Assembly (NCBI GenBank): GCA_031771865.1
Contig: JASISA010000001.1
Coordinates: 2,294,001 to 2,358,000, forward strand
DNA: 64,000 nucleotides
DNA from: Nothophaeocryptopus gaeumannii
Lineage: Eukaryota > Ascomycota > Dothideomycetes > Mycosphaerellales > Mycosphaerellaceae
Direction: 5' to 3'
Shown piece after piece: positions 40,243 through 50,495 of the stretch. Each line of letters starts with the position of its first letter. Positions within the stretch are counted from its first letter, which is position 1. The translations under genes and the position numbers were made by a program. The notes below the pieces were generated by a model, which worked only from the letters and a program-made list of their open reading frames with translations, made no database searches and was not told the origin of the DNA.

Positions 40243-42290
40243 TCAAACCGAAATCGAGCTCTGGGATGATGTCTTTGTTGTACGGTACGAGACCAGGCTC
40301 AGCAGGCCTTCTTTGTCTCTTTGCAGCTTCACACGCTTCTGATCAGCCATTCCTTTCATGTCAGAGACGCTTATATGATCTAGCTCAGCATGTTGTAAAC
40401 CCTCCAAGCCGTGGGAGAGCAGTGCAAGGCGGCTCGACTTCCAAACAACACCATGTCTTTCCGTCGAAAGGATCGCGATGGCGGGAAGAAAGCACAAAGA
40501 CAGTAGAATGAGCGCGCATGGCGAGATCAGCCATTGCCAATGTACGTCCACATACGTCTCGGAAACCCACGACGAGCCCCTTGGCGCTTCGCTGTTTGGA
40601 CCTTGTCTGATTGCATTGGTGAAGCTTGTCGCGAAGTCTTCAATGGTCATTGAGTAGTTGCCTTTGTTTGCGATGTCAATCAACTCCGGTGCTCCACAGA
40701 CGGAGGCTGGGCTATCGCCTCTATTCAAATCAGTCGTCGTCAGTGCGCTGTTGAAACACCCGACATAATACTCCTTAATGAGCGCTACTTGTTCCAGATT
40801 AATGATGTATGCTTTCGGATCATCCCTCAGCGTAGTCGCAAGATCCTCAGCATAGATTGTGTTGCTCGTCTGATTGAAAAGTGGGCATTTATTGCCGTGC
40901 AAATCGGGAGCATCAGCTGCCGTCCAAGTTGGAGTCGAGTTTGAATACAACAATTTCCACACTGATTGTGTTATACACTCGGAGATATCACTGCCTGCAG
41001 TAGGAAAGACTAGCGGTTCGACTGCTGTGGACCTGCCAGACAGTATGCCATTCGTAATTGATGTAGCGTTATAGGTTCTCGCGCACCAAAGCACCGAGCA
41101 GCTCCAGGACTCCAATGGTTCAGATCCACATCTCGGACCAGACGGACCGTTGGTCTCATCCGTCGGAAACGTAAGGTGTGTAAAGTTCGACATGATGGTT
41201 ACAAACATGTAACCAGCGGGCCAGTCGGTATCCACCAGTCGGACCAAGGACACTGGATTGCCTGTTCCGTTGAGGCACCATTGAGTGCGCAGAGTAATGC
41301 CATTAGGAAGAGTGTGATTGCAGTCGGTCCCGTGTTGAAGGGCTTTGCAGGTTGTCCTGACTTCGGCTGTAACGTTCTCACACTCACTACACACTCCCAG
41401 GCTGGTGAAGGCAGCCTCTGCTTTGCAATTTCCGTTCGCACAGTAGTAGGGCACATTCGATTGCGCAGATGTAGTGCCTTGGAATAACGCGTTCGTCAGA
41501 CTCTCAGTAAAGGTATTGTCTAAGAAGAGAGAAGTGGTCAGTTCAGCCCTTGCATAGGGTCGACGACGAGAAGCTTACCTGTGCTAGTTCTACCACCAGT
41601 GCCAAGATCCAGCGCCCGAGAAGTCCGTGTGAAGGGGAAACCCTCGCTCGTTGTGGTCTGTTTCGTCGGGTAGCTGAGAACCACTTGGACGAAAGGATCC
41701 ATCGCAAGAGACAGGATCGTGAGGAAAGCACCTGCAGCCGCGATTGTTGGTCTCGAACGGAAGCGCCACAACAACGAGGAAGATCCCCAGGGACCTCGAC
41801 TCGCTTGGTCGAAGATGTCGATATCACGTATGCGCCGAGCCCTTCTCTGGAAATGTAACCACTTCGATTGACTCAGCCCCTCTGCTAGAACGGCCATGAT
41901 AGAAGCTTTCGAGAGCATGATGATGACCAATATAAGGGCGTTAGGTCGAATAGGCAACTTCCATTGCGACAGTGGAGTATTCTGAGCTTAGTGCAAGATG
42001 ATGACCGTAGCCGCCATCAGAGCGGCACTTAAAGTGATAATACCTGTTTCCATCGCCCATTGACCCATCACTCTCCGGGCGAACCTGAAGGGTCTCACTC
42101 CAGAGCCACTCGGTCTGTTCATCTCGCCCCGAGAATCCTCCTTGGACAGGGGAGCATCTTGGCCGTGGGCACGCATCACTCGGATGAGTTGTATGTTGCT
42201 GTGCTTATGGTTCTTGCCGCAACTTGTCGATACTTGATGCTCGTTCAGCTCAGTCAAGCCGTTTAACGAGTGATGAGATCGGTCTAGCAT
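40243..42290 (-). pseudogene. DUF3176 membrane protein gene with an internal stop
   Basis: Exons 42290-41579 and 41519-40243 (intron 41520-41578, 59 bp) make a 663-codon frame typical in length of DUF3176 proteins. Landmarks are the N-terminal membrane helices ('ETGIITLSAALMAATVIIL'), 'ALILVIIMLSKASIMAVLAE' with 'GLSQSKWLHFQRRARRIRDI', and 'PTIAAAGAFLTILSLAMDPF'. A Cys- and Asn-rich extracellular part (many N-x-S/T) and a C-terminal helix 'WLISPCALILLSLCFLPAIA' follow. Codon 101 is TAA (41988-41990), directly between the first helix and 'AQNTPLSQW'; the frame is otherwise open on both sides. CAA to TAA would explain it. Either a recent pseudogene or translation starts at a later Met. Family function unknown. 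Confidence 0.75.
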
Positions 42291-43959
42291 CAGCCTCAAG
42301 GAAGACTAGGTCAGTCATTGGCCATGCTCGGGCATAGCATCACCAACAGGAGAACCAAGTCGCCAAACTTCAGAGAAAGTCGTATATAAGACCTCGCCCA
42401 CTGGCGGAACTCCGCAAGGCAACATGGCCAGTCTTAGGCAGCCTGCCGGGCAGGGCGTAGACACCGAGAGCCCATAAAAGCTGGACGACAAGCACAAACA
42501 ACACCTGGGACTTCATTCTGAGCCCCTATACCATCGATAAGACAGAAGGATAAGGACAATATGGCTGACTAGCTATCTAGGCTGGAGAGCGAGGTTGCGG
42601 TGTGTGCGGCTCTAGACTACAAGGTCTTGGCATTCTCAATCTGATCGCAAAACATAGTATAGGGACAATACGAGGTACGTGAATCGGAAGGAAAATGCGG
42701 AAAGTCTCGGGGCCTAAGTAACAAGCATTTTACTGCTCACAGTACCTGTTGAGACACCTTAGCTCCTCAAGAGATATAACGAAATTAAACTATAGTCAGC
42801 CCGTCGCTATCGGTAACTTATATAAATATTTCAACCTCGCCTATCCCTTACCTTTGCTAAACAACTTTACTCTATTACGAAAGGCAACACGTAACACGGC
42901 TACGAACTACTATAATACATAAAACGAGCAAGTAACAAAAGGTACAAGTTACTTATATCCTAGCTAATTGCCTCTATCATAGATACTAACTTTAATAGTT
43001 AATTAGGATGCTCTCTTTACGGATTATAATATTATGGCTTTTAGCTACTCCAACTGCTTTCGCAGGCATAAGGCTACCATGCACCTCCGAGCTTGTATGC
43101 GCTTGCTGTACTGAAGATGTAAGATATAATTCCGTTCGGCGATAAGTATAACTTAGGCTAACCCGATAATTTAGCATCATGGGGGTTGGTTACATCATGA
43201 TCCAAAGGACCCGGGCTATTGTATATGTTCAACAAATTCAATGGGTTGTTCGACTAGCTGTAGCTAGTATTGGAGAAAATGAAGATTATTCTCTCCTACT
43301 ACGACCTATCGGTGTCGCCGATGGCACCGCTACTCGAAGTGGCCAGTAGCAAGATAGTGGCAAGGTGGTGGCAAGGTGGCAATGCGGGACATCGCTACAG
43401 CAGCGTGTTATGTATACAGTCCTTACTTAAATATCATTCCTTAGTCAGCTTTTGTCTAAAGGTGTTGTGAATCGGATCTGAACAATCACTGAGACGAAGG
43501 AACCAACATATGACAGCTAAACTGGCTATGTAAATGCCTGCTCAGGATAAAGGAACACCTGTCTTCCCCTAAGAGGTTTTCACAGCATCGGATGCCAAGC
43601 ACACGTGACCTGCTGACTCAAATCATAGCAAAAGGCTTGGCAAACAAGATTCACGACTCACTCTTACGACCTCACTCTACTACTACGCGAATGTTGCCGC
43701 GCACGCTGCAACCGCACTCTCACTCACACTCTGCCCACCAATGTAAGATACACAAGCCTTCAATTGAAGTCATCAATCGAACTCATTTGACACGTAACAC
43801 AGATGGCATCGGACAAGCAAGACACGCGATCGATCGACACTTCCTGCATTGTTAAGACCTCACAGATCGCGGGCGCCTCCTTCACTGGACGTGTGCAGCA
43901 ACACCTTGTGAGAAGTCACAGTTTCCATAACAAGCTGTCATCTGCCAGCGCCACATAAC
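42291..43959. other. Gene-free region with an AT-rich, RIP-like block
   Basis: About 1.67 kb. From roughly 42740 to 43170 the sequence turns visibly AT-rich and rich in TA steps, with many short stops in all frames, unlike the flanks. This is what a small repeat remnant changed by repeat-induced point mutation looks like, but no transposon domain or terminal repeat can be read. The right part (43600-43959) is the likely SRA gene promoter. Confidence 0.55.
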
Positions 43960-45090
43960 ATGGCCATCGCCATGCCAACTTCACTTTCCGATCAGATTGA
44001 CTTCATCAAGACGGAGAAACGTGAAGTTGTCACCAAGTTGGCACTTCAATCTCGAAGGACCAAGTCAATTCCAGACCCGACCGACCCTCAATGGAAGCCT
44101 CTTCATGAGCGACTTGACCTTCCACTGAAATGGTTCGACAAAAAAATCAAAATCACCCCAGAACTCAAAAAGGAAGCCCAACTTGACGAGATCCTAAGCC
44201 TGGTTTACGCCAACGACACTTTCCATTTCAAGCCCGACCACGCGGCGATGGCGGAGCACCTTCACAGACGCTGGGTCTCCGAGAATTGGGGAGCCCCAAC
44301 ACCGCCACCTGTCATCAAGATAGAAGACTCCGACGAAGACAGCAGCGCTGAGAGTATCTCTTCCGCCCCCGAACCCCTGCGCTCGCCCAAGAAACAGAAG
44401 ACAGACGACAAGGGAAACTTCATCATCAAACGCCCTGCTGAAGACCACCCCATCTGGGGTAGAGATGGAATCATGCATGGCCTCGCACAGAAGAAATACC
44501 TCTCCACGGGCCGGAGATCCACGATCTTGAATGATGACTACGTTCAACGTCCGGCGAAGGTGTATGGACATAATGGCTTGGAATTAGGCCAGTGGTTTCC
44601 ACTGCGCCTGTCGGCGCTTTTCCATGGCGCGCATGGAGCGAGTCAAGCCGGAATCGTGGGAAATGAAGCACACGGAGCGTACAGCGTTGTCGTCAGTGGT
44701 CTCTACGAGAATCTCGACCAAGACAATGGAGATGTTCTCTTCTACTCCGGTTCTGGCAGTCACGAGAACACAGATCCAAACAACCACGCTGCTTCGACTT
44801 CGGGTACGAGGAGCTTGCAAAGGTCAATCACGACACGCAATCCTGTTCGTGTGCTTCGTACTAGCGAGGGCAAGAGTAGGTGGGCACCGACTAAAGGGTT
44901 GCGGTACGATGGGCTGTATATCGTGGACGGAGTAAGACGACCAAGAAATGGGAAAGGCGGATTATATGAGCAATTCAAGCTAGTACGAATGCCTGATCAG
45001 CCTTCGCTCGATAACTGCAGAAGGAGGCCGAATGGCCAAGACTTGAGAGACTATGAGAGGATTGCGAATGGGTACCAGAGTCGTGTCTGA
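43960..45090 (+). CDS. SRA (YDG) domain protein
   Basis: ATG 43960 to TGA gives 376 residues, intronless. Residues about 1-110 are charged and helical, followed by an acidic Ser stretch ('EDSDEDSSAESISSAPEP') and a basic patch 'SPKKQKTDDKGN'. The SRA domain spans about 195-350: 'VYGHNGLELGQWFPLR', 'HGASQAGIVGNEAHGAYSVV', 'DVLFYSGSGSHENTDPNNHA', 'WAPTKGLRYDGLYIVDG'. SRA domains flip out 5-methylcytosine in hemimethylated DNA (UHRF1) or bind modified DNA. No RING, PHD or SET domain is attached, so the protein is a stand-alone reader. A nuclear role in reading DNA methylation or in genome defence is inferred. Confidence 0.9.
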   Translation: MAIAMPTSLSDQIDFIKTEKREVVTKLALQSRRTKSIPDPTDPQWKPLHERLDLPLKWFDKKIKITPELKKEAQLDEILSLVYANDTFHFKPDHAAMAEHLHRRWVSENWGAPTPPPVIKIEDSDEDSSAESISSAPEPLRSPKKQKTDDKGNFIIKRPAEDHPIWGRDGIMHGLAQKKYLSTGRRSTILNDDYVQRPAKVYGHNGLELGQWFPLRLSALFHGAHGASQAGIVGNEAHGAYSVVVSGLYENLDQDNGDVLFYSGSGSHENTDPNNHAASTSGTRSLQRSITTRNPVRVLRTSEGKSRWAPTKGLRYDGLYIVDGVRRPRNGKGGLYEQFKLVRMPDQPSLDNCRRRPNGQDLRDYERIANGYQSRV

Positions 45091-45129
45091 AGAAGGACGA
45101 CTAGAGACGCGATGAGAGCGTAGTAGGAG

Positions 45130-45363
45130 ATGGATCCAAGAGAGACGATAACTGTCACTAAGCGGAAGGAGGGTTCGAAGATGAAAACAAACCCAACAAA
45201 ACCACTGGCAACGGATAGAGGTTTTGCTTTTCCGGAACAAGGCGTCGCTGCACAAGGCGACTTGGCGCGGCTTTGTTACGAAAGAGACGAAGAGAATGAC
45301 TTATACGGCCGCGGGTACGAGACTGCAAAGAGATATCCAATTGCTTCAAAAAAGACTGATTAA
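45130..45363 (+). CDS. Possible small ORF, 77 residues
   Basis: ATG 45130 to TAA 40 bp after the SRA stop. Charged and soluble ('GDLARLCYERDEENDLYGRG'). No domain, intron or context supports it beyond composition; it may be 3' untranslated sequence of the SRA gene. Confidence 0.25.
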   Translation: MDPRETITVTKRKEGSKMKTNPTKPLATDRGFAFPEQGVAAQGDLARLCYERDEENDLYGRGYETAKRYPIASKKTD

Positions 45364-45549
45364 TGAAGGAAACATGCAGAATGCGATGGTTATTTGCTGA
45401 CTTCAATGGGTTTCGTTACTCTAATAAGAAAGCTTTTTATGCCAATCGCAAACATACTTCCATATTCTTCCGTCTAACGCCATGCTGTCGTGATTCATAT
45501 CGTGGCTGTGCTTCTAGAACGCTCAAATCGCTAACCCTGTAATATCAAT

Positions 45550-46362
45550 CTAGTACCTCGAATCCCTCCTTGAATAGTAGTCATCCTGCTCGTAGTAGTC
45601 GCCTGATCTGTTGTCGTCACGTCTGTAGTCGTCGTCTTGGTAGTAATTGTCGTCCCGATGATGGTGATGATGGTGATGATGGTGTCTCGGCTCATAATAC
45701 TCCTCATCAACATCCCTATCCCTCTCATCAGACCGACTATACCGATCATCCTGAAAATACGAAGAAGAAGAAGAATTATCATCAATACCACGGGAGCGTG
45801 ATCCTCGGGAGAGTGACCTCCCCTCTCCATCCACGTAGCCTTCGTCGAAAGCCCGCTCTCGTTGATGTTCGGCCTTCTTCTTCTTGTGATGGTGCTCCCA
45901 CATTTCCGCTGCGATGGCACCAGCTGCGAGACCTCCAAGGGTGGCCATTTTGCCGTGACCCATTTCATGTCCGAGGAAGGCACCTGCGCCGCCACCTAGC
46001 ACTGCAGCGCCGATGCCACGTTCGCCGTCATGACCTTGACCTTGGCCTTGTTGCTGGCCGAGCTGGCCGAAATCAAAACCTCGACTGTCCGTTTGCTGTA
46101 GTTGCTGCTGGGAAGCATTGGGTGCAGGAGAATTGGCCTCTGCCCAGATCTTCTCTGGGTTCCATTCTCGTTGTTGCTGTTGCTGCGCAGGTGGTGGGTA
46201 GTAGCCTTGAGGTTGTGGGCGAGGGCTGCTTTGCCAGTCCCGTGTGGGAGGATATGCTTGTTGCGAGTACCGTTCTGGGTATGGGGCTTGGTTTGGTGGA
46301 TAGTAAGCAGGGCCTTGCTGCAGCGGTGGGTACTCCGGATACTGAGGATAATAACCAGACAT
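45550..46362 (-). CDS. Glycine-zipper protein with Pro/Tyr/Gln-rich head and poly-His tail
   Basis: ATG 46362 ('MSGYYPQYPEYPPLQ') to stop gives 270 residues. The upstream in-frame extension is not Met-supported by composition, so this start is preferred. Residues 1-110 are rich in Tyr, Pro and Gln. Residues about 115-155 form a glycine zipper ('GIGAAVLGGGAGAFLGHEMG' and 'MATLGGLAAGAIAAEMWEHH') able to insert in or bind membranes. The tail alternates RS and acidic residues and includes nine consecutive His and many Tyr-Asp pairs. Such proteins are common in ascomycetes, often stress-related; function unknown. Poly-His is encoded by a CAT/CAC tract. Confidence 0.75.
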   Translation of the reverse strand: MSGYYPQYPEYPPLQQGPAYYPPNQAPYPERYSQQAYPPTRDWQSSPRPQPQGYYPPPAQQQQQREWNPEKIWAEANSPAPNASQQQLQQTDSRGFDFGQLGQQQGQGQGHDGERGIGAAVLGGGAGAFLGHEMGHGKMATLGGLAAGAIAAEMWEHHHKKKKAEHQRERAFDEGYVDGEGRSLSRGSRSRGIDDNSSSSSYFQDDRYSRSDERDRDVDEEYYEPRHHHHHHHHHRDDNYYQDDDYRRDDNRSGDYYEQDDYYSRRDSRY

Positions 46363-47617
46363 GGCTTTCAATGTATGCGATAGTCTCCAGGATTGAGCAA
46401 AGGTAATGATTCCTTGCAGTTCCTTTGCTACGTTTGATTGTAGGATGAATGATAATAAGAGCCGCTTACCGAAACACCTCAAGCCTTATATCCTGCCTGT
46501 GTCATCTGCTCATGGTAGTATGACGACAACTACATATGTCAAGGATCTCCTTGTTTGGGGGCGCGGTTCGCGCGGCCTAACAGCACGAGGCAGTATTATT
46601 CCACTGCTGTGTAAGCGCAGTAGTAGGTTAGGAATTCTCATTGTGGAAGGTGATGAGCCCGAACTCACCGCAAGATCGCTCCTTCGGCCGCGGCATGCCG
46701 ACATGCCCGATGACGTTCTACCATGAAGATTAGACATGGTCGATAACTCAGCACTGCTCGGCCGGGACTGGCGTTTTCGGGATAGACCATTGGCACATCG
46801 CTGTAAATCCAGCAAGAGCATGAGCAGATTGATTCTCCGGTGTCATTCTCAGTCCTGGAGTTCGGGTGCTGTCGGTAGGAGATGTCCTCGCACGGTAGAT
46901 GCCTTAAGATCAATCCCCTTTTCTCCTAACGGCCTTGAAATTCGTAAGGGCCATCTCTGCTGTAAGTTGTCAAAATTTTTAGAAGACGTAGTGCATGAAC
47001 ATGCGGCTTCTGTTCATGGCATGTGATGGTTGTTCTTGTGGTGATCCGACGGTCTCGGAGAGCTCACGCTCTTTTTCCAGCGAAGGTAGCGCTGTCACAC
47101 GATCAAAGCCATCTTGGAAGCTGAATAGGAGAGACTAGCAGGTAGCAGTTAAGCAGTTAAGCAGTCGACGAGATTCTCGTGCTTCAGCCTCGCCATAGTA
47201 CAGCCGAATGTCTGCCGGACTGAAAGAAGGTGCCAGCTGACTTCATACTGATACGGCCGAAGAGGTAGAATACGTACAAAGCGTGCGATGATGATGATGA
47301 ATGAGCTGTACTTCAAGATGAGATTCCGTTGTCAAGCATTGCAAGGGAAGTGCAAGTTCATCGGATCGGATGTGACTAAGCAGAAGCTATGGCCAGCCAA
47401 TCAGGGGCTCGACTGCGTCGCTTACAACCTTCAGCATCAAGTGCAAGTGAATAGACATCGACATCGGAAGCAGAGTTGGCAACTTTTCAATATCCGTCAT
47501 CTGGTCGGTCGAAAAGACTTGTCCCGATGGCTGTAAAATAGATTCTGCGAGTCCCACGTCTGAATTTCAGAGGCCACCACGTCCCCACATCTCTTCCGCC
47601 AGGCACCACACTCCAAC
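46363..47617. other. Divergent intergenic region
   Basis: About 1.25 kb between the divergent glycine-zipper and P450 genes. No ORF with protein-like character; presumably promoters. Confidence 0.5.
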
Positions 47618-49396
47618 ATGGCCGCATCAAACGACTGGACACCACCGGATCTCCAACCCGGGCAGCCATCTCTCTACACCACAGCTCTAAGCAATCCAAC
47701 AGCAACAACCCTGTTACTCCTAATAGCCACACTACTCGTCACCCGCCTCATCTCCTCCACAAAATCCAAGCCAAAAACCCTCCATGGCGCCCAAACAATC
47801 CCCGAAGTCCCATACTGGTTCCCCCTCCTAGGCCACATCCCCAACATGGCCATGGACGCCGACGGCTTCGTCAAATCCCTCCGTGCCCTCTACACAGCCT
47901 ACGGTTCTTTCTGCCTCAATTTCGGAGGAGGGAGACATAATGTAGTTTTCACACCCGGCCTATCCACCGCTCTCCTCAACCAGAAAAGTTCAAATGCAGA
48001 TTCCGAGGAAGTAGGCAGACGGCTGATGGATGTGATATTCGGATTTCCGAAAAACGAATTGCGGGTTTATGATGAGGCGCTGCATGAATTGACTGCTTGT
48101 TATAAACATATTCTGCAAGATCCGGGACTGGGAAGGATGGTTGAACAGACTGCACGCAAAACGAGAGAGAATGTGAACTCTTTTGTGACGTTGCTGGAGA
48201 GTCCCGTGGATCAAATGCCTTGGGAGAAAGTTTCTAATGTCAAGTTGTTCCAAGAGAAGGATGGAGAGATGGTGGTTGAAGCGAGTTTATTGGAATTGAC
48301 GAGAAACTTTTGTGCTTTTACGGCGAATCCTTCGATTATGGGGAGTGATTTTCTGGAAAACTTCCCCGAATTCTTCAATGATATTTGGGTGTTGGACTAT
48401 GGATTCTTACTACTCGCTACCGGACTGCCGCGCTGGGCGCCTATTCCCGCTTTGACGAGGGCGCATATCGCCAGGAAGAAGAATCTCGATCGGCTTGCTA
48501 CTTTTCACGAGGCTATGAAACACCATCATGATGGCAAGGATCCTGGAACGAAATGGTCGAGTTTGGATGATGTTGGTTCGCTTGTCAAGGCGCGTTTGGA
48601 AGTCTACGAGAAGTACAATCTCAGTATTCGTGCTAGGGCAGCTGTGGAACATGCGCTAATGTGGGCTGCGAATGCTAATTCGAACACTCTGGTCTTCTGG
48701 ATCATCAACCACATATACTCGGATCGCGCACTTCTGGCCATGCTGCGGGAAGAGATTGCGCCTTATGTGAAAGTGGTGCGAGAGAAGACCGGCTTGCCCA
48801 TTGAAGAGCCGCCTCGAATCGAGGACATCGACATGGATGGATTGTGTGACAATTGCCCATTGCTGAAGAGCGTGTATGTGGAGAGCTTGAGACTGGACTC
48901 GGCGCCTTGGTCGTTCAAAATCGTGAAGAGCGATTTCATCCTGCAAAGTCGGGAGAAAGGTACAGAGCCTCTCTTGCTGAGGAAGGGCGATTATGTGCAT
49001 GCCGCACATGATTTGCATAATACCGATCCGAGTTATTGGGAGAGCCCACTGGTGTTCAAGGCGGACCGGCATATCAAGTATGACGAGAAGAAGGAAGGTG
49101 CGGCGGATCTCGGTTCTATTCGTCCATATGGTAAGTCTAAAGTGATCCAAAGATAATCATCACATTCATGCTGACTTTGATCGATAGGCGGCGGCGCCAG
49201 CATGTGCAAAGGACGTGCTTTTGCTCTCAAAGAGACACTGCTGTTCTCTGCAGCGATAATCTCGATGTGGGAGATGGAGCCGGTTGGAGGTGAAAAGTGG
49301 AAAATGCCTAAGCATCGGAAGGCGACTGGCGTGTATAGCACCGATGACAACACTCGCGTGTGGATAAAGCGGAGGAAGTTCGACCTGCCGAACTAA
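47618..49396 (+). CDS. Cytochrome P450 of the CYP7/CYP8-like group
   Basis: Exons 47618-49130 and 49188-49396 (57-bp intron) give 573 residues. An N-terminal anchor ('TATTLLLLIATLLVTRLISS') is followed by 'VPYWFPLLGHIPNMAMDADG'. The I-helix region 'HALMWAANANSNTLVFWI' lacks the usual AGxxT and has Asn pairs, as in CYP7/CYP8 relatives. The K-helix ExxR is in 'YVESLRLD'. The heme loop 'RPYGGGASMCKGRAFA' has Tyr for the usual Phe and Cys at about 511. In animals this clan covers sterol hydroxylases and prostacyclin synthase; fungal members are mostly uncharacterised, with sterol or lipid substrates plausible. The intron falls inside the heme loop. Confidence 0.9.
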
Positions 49397-49481
49397 GAAT
49401 TTCGCTAATCGAAAGTGTCTGCGATCTCTGCAACTGCTTCAATACTTGCTTGAGTGATCTGTTTAATCGAGCCATCATACC

Positions 49482-50096
49482 TCAGAACTCGGAGTCGTCT
49501 TCCTCCATAATCGTAGTAGCAAGCAGATTCCCACGCTTTAGCCTACTGCGCGCACCATCAGACATGCTGAAGTAGCTGGGAGATATTGATCTCGGCGAGA
49601 CTGCCCGGTTAGGCGACACGGCAATGGAACATCGGATTTGGTCTTCTGCTTGTTTCTTCTGCTCGCGATATTCCTTCGCGGATCGGACTTTGGGCTTGGA
49701 AGGCGCGTTCAGTTTAAGGAGGCTTTGCAGCCAGCCGTAGATTGCGCCAACGAGAAGACCTCCCAGTACACCAACAATTGCTGCGATTCCGAGGTAAATG
49801 TAGATCGTCTGCAATCCGATTAGCCTTGCATATAAAGAACTGTATACAATGCATACCTCAAGCTTAGCTGCGAGCGTGAAGGGAAACACGATACAGGCCA
49901 AAACAAAACGTCCGAAATACACAAACGGCTGTGCAAGGAACCAGACAGGCTGGTAGAGTATTTTGGCCACAAATAGCACTGCCAACGCGATGTACCACAG
50001 CACGATGCCGATCGGATAGCACATGTACCAAGCAATGGTCCATATCAAGGCCAGAGTCGCGTTCGCGTCATGATCTTCTGGCGCCGGATTCACCAT
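49482..50096 (-). CDS. Membrane protein, three to four helices
   Basis: Exons 50096-49857 and 49808-49482 give 188 residues starting 'MVNPAPEDHDANATL'. Helices are at 'ALIWTIAWYMCYPIGIVLWY', 'IALAVLFVAKILYQPVWFLA', 'FGRFVLACIVFPFTLAAK' and 'YIYLGIAAIVGVLGGLLVGA'. The cytosolic tail is basic and Ser-rich with 'AVSPNRAVSPRSISPSYFSM', probable SP phosphosites. The intron 49809-49856 is 48 bp with GTATGC, CTAAT and GCAG and no in-frame stop, so retention would add 16 residues. Conserved ascomycete membrane protein type; function unknown. Confidence 0.75.
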   Translation of the reverse strand: MVNPAPEDHDANATLALIWTIAWYMCYPIGIVLWYIALAVLFVAKILYQPVWFLAQPFVYFGRFVLACIVFPFTLAAKLEVCIVYSSLYARLIGLQTIYIYLGIAAIVGVLGGLLVGAIYGWLQSLLKLNAPSKPKVRSAKEYREQKKQAEDQIRCSIAVSPNRAVSPRSISPSYFSMSDGARSRLKRGNLLATTIMEEDDSEF

Positions 50097-50495
50097 GTCG
50101 ACGACATGGTGGTTGGACAAGCACCCCTCTCGTTCGTGTCAAGGCTGTCTGTCGGTCTCGTGGACGTGGATGTTGGGCGCGTGTCAAAGGCGTGATGATG
50201 CATGCACGAGGCTGAGACGGTCTCGATGATTCGCATTAGCGACAATCCAACGCGTGCACGGGCCAGCGACAGAGCTGAAGACGTTGAGGGGCTCGTCCGC
50301 AGTGACTGGGGTGCAACAACCAGGACGGAGAGCTTGCATGCTCATCTCGCACGAGCGGAGCATTTGATGGTATACTTGTGGCATTTGTAGATGTTATACA
50401 GCTCGTTGCCTTTACCCAAGCCAATTCCCCTCAACCGTGTCACGTACGCTGCTGCGGTCATGCTCTCCTCACCCCGCTAGCTTTGAAGCGGCCAG
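50097..50495. promoter_or_regulatory. Probable shared promoter region of divergent genes
   Basis: About 400 bp between the divergent starts of the membrane protein and the AMPK beta gene. It must carry both promoters; specific elements were not identified. Confidence 0.45.

Noticed and set aside
45690..46362. 278-residue plus-strand frame opposite the glycine-zipper gene
   Set aside because: It is the antisense shadow of a repetitive coding sequence; the minus frame has the glycine zipper and a good start.
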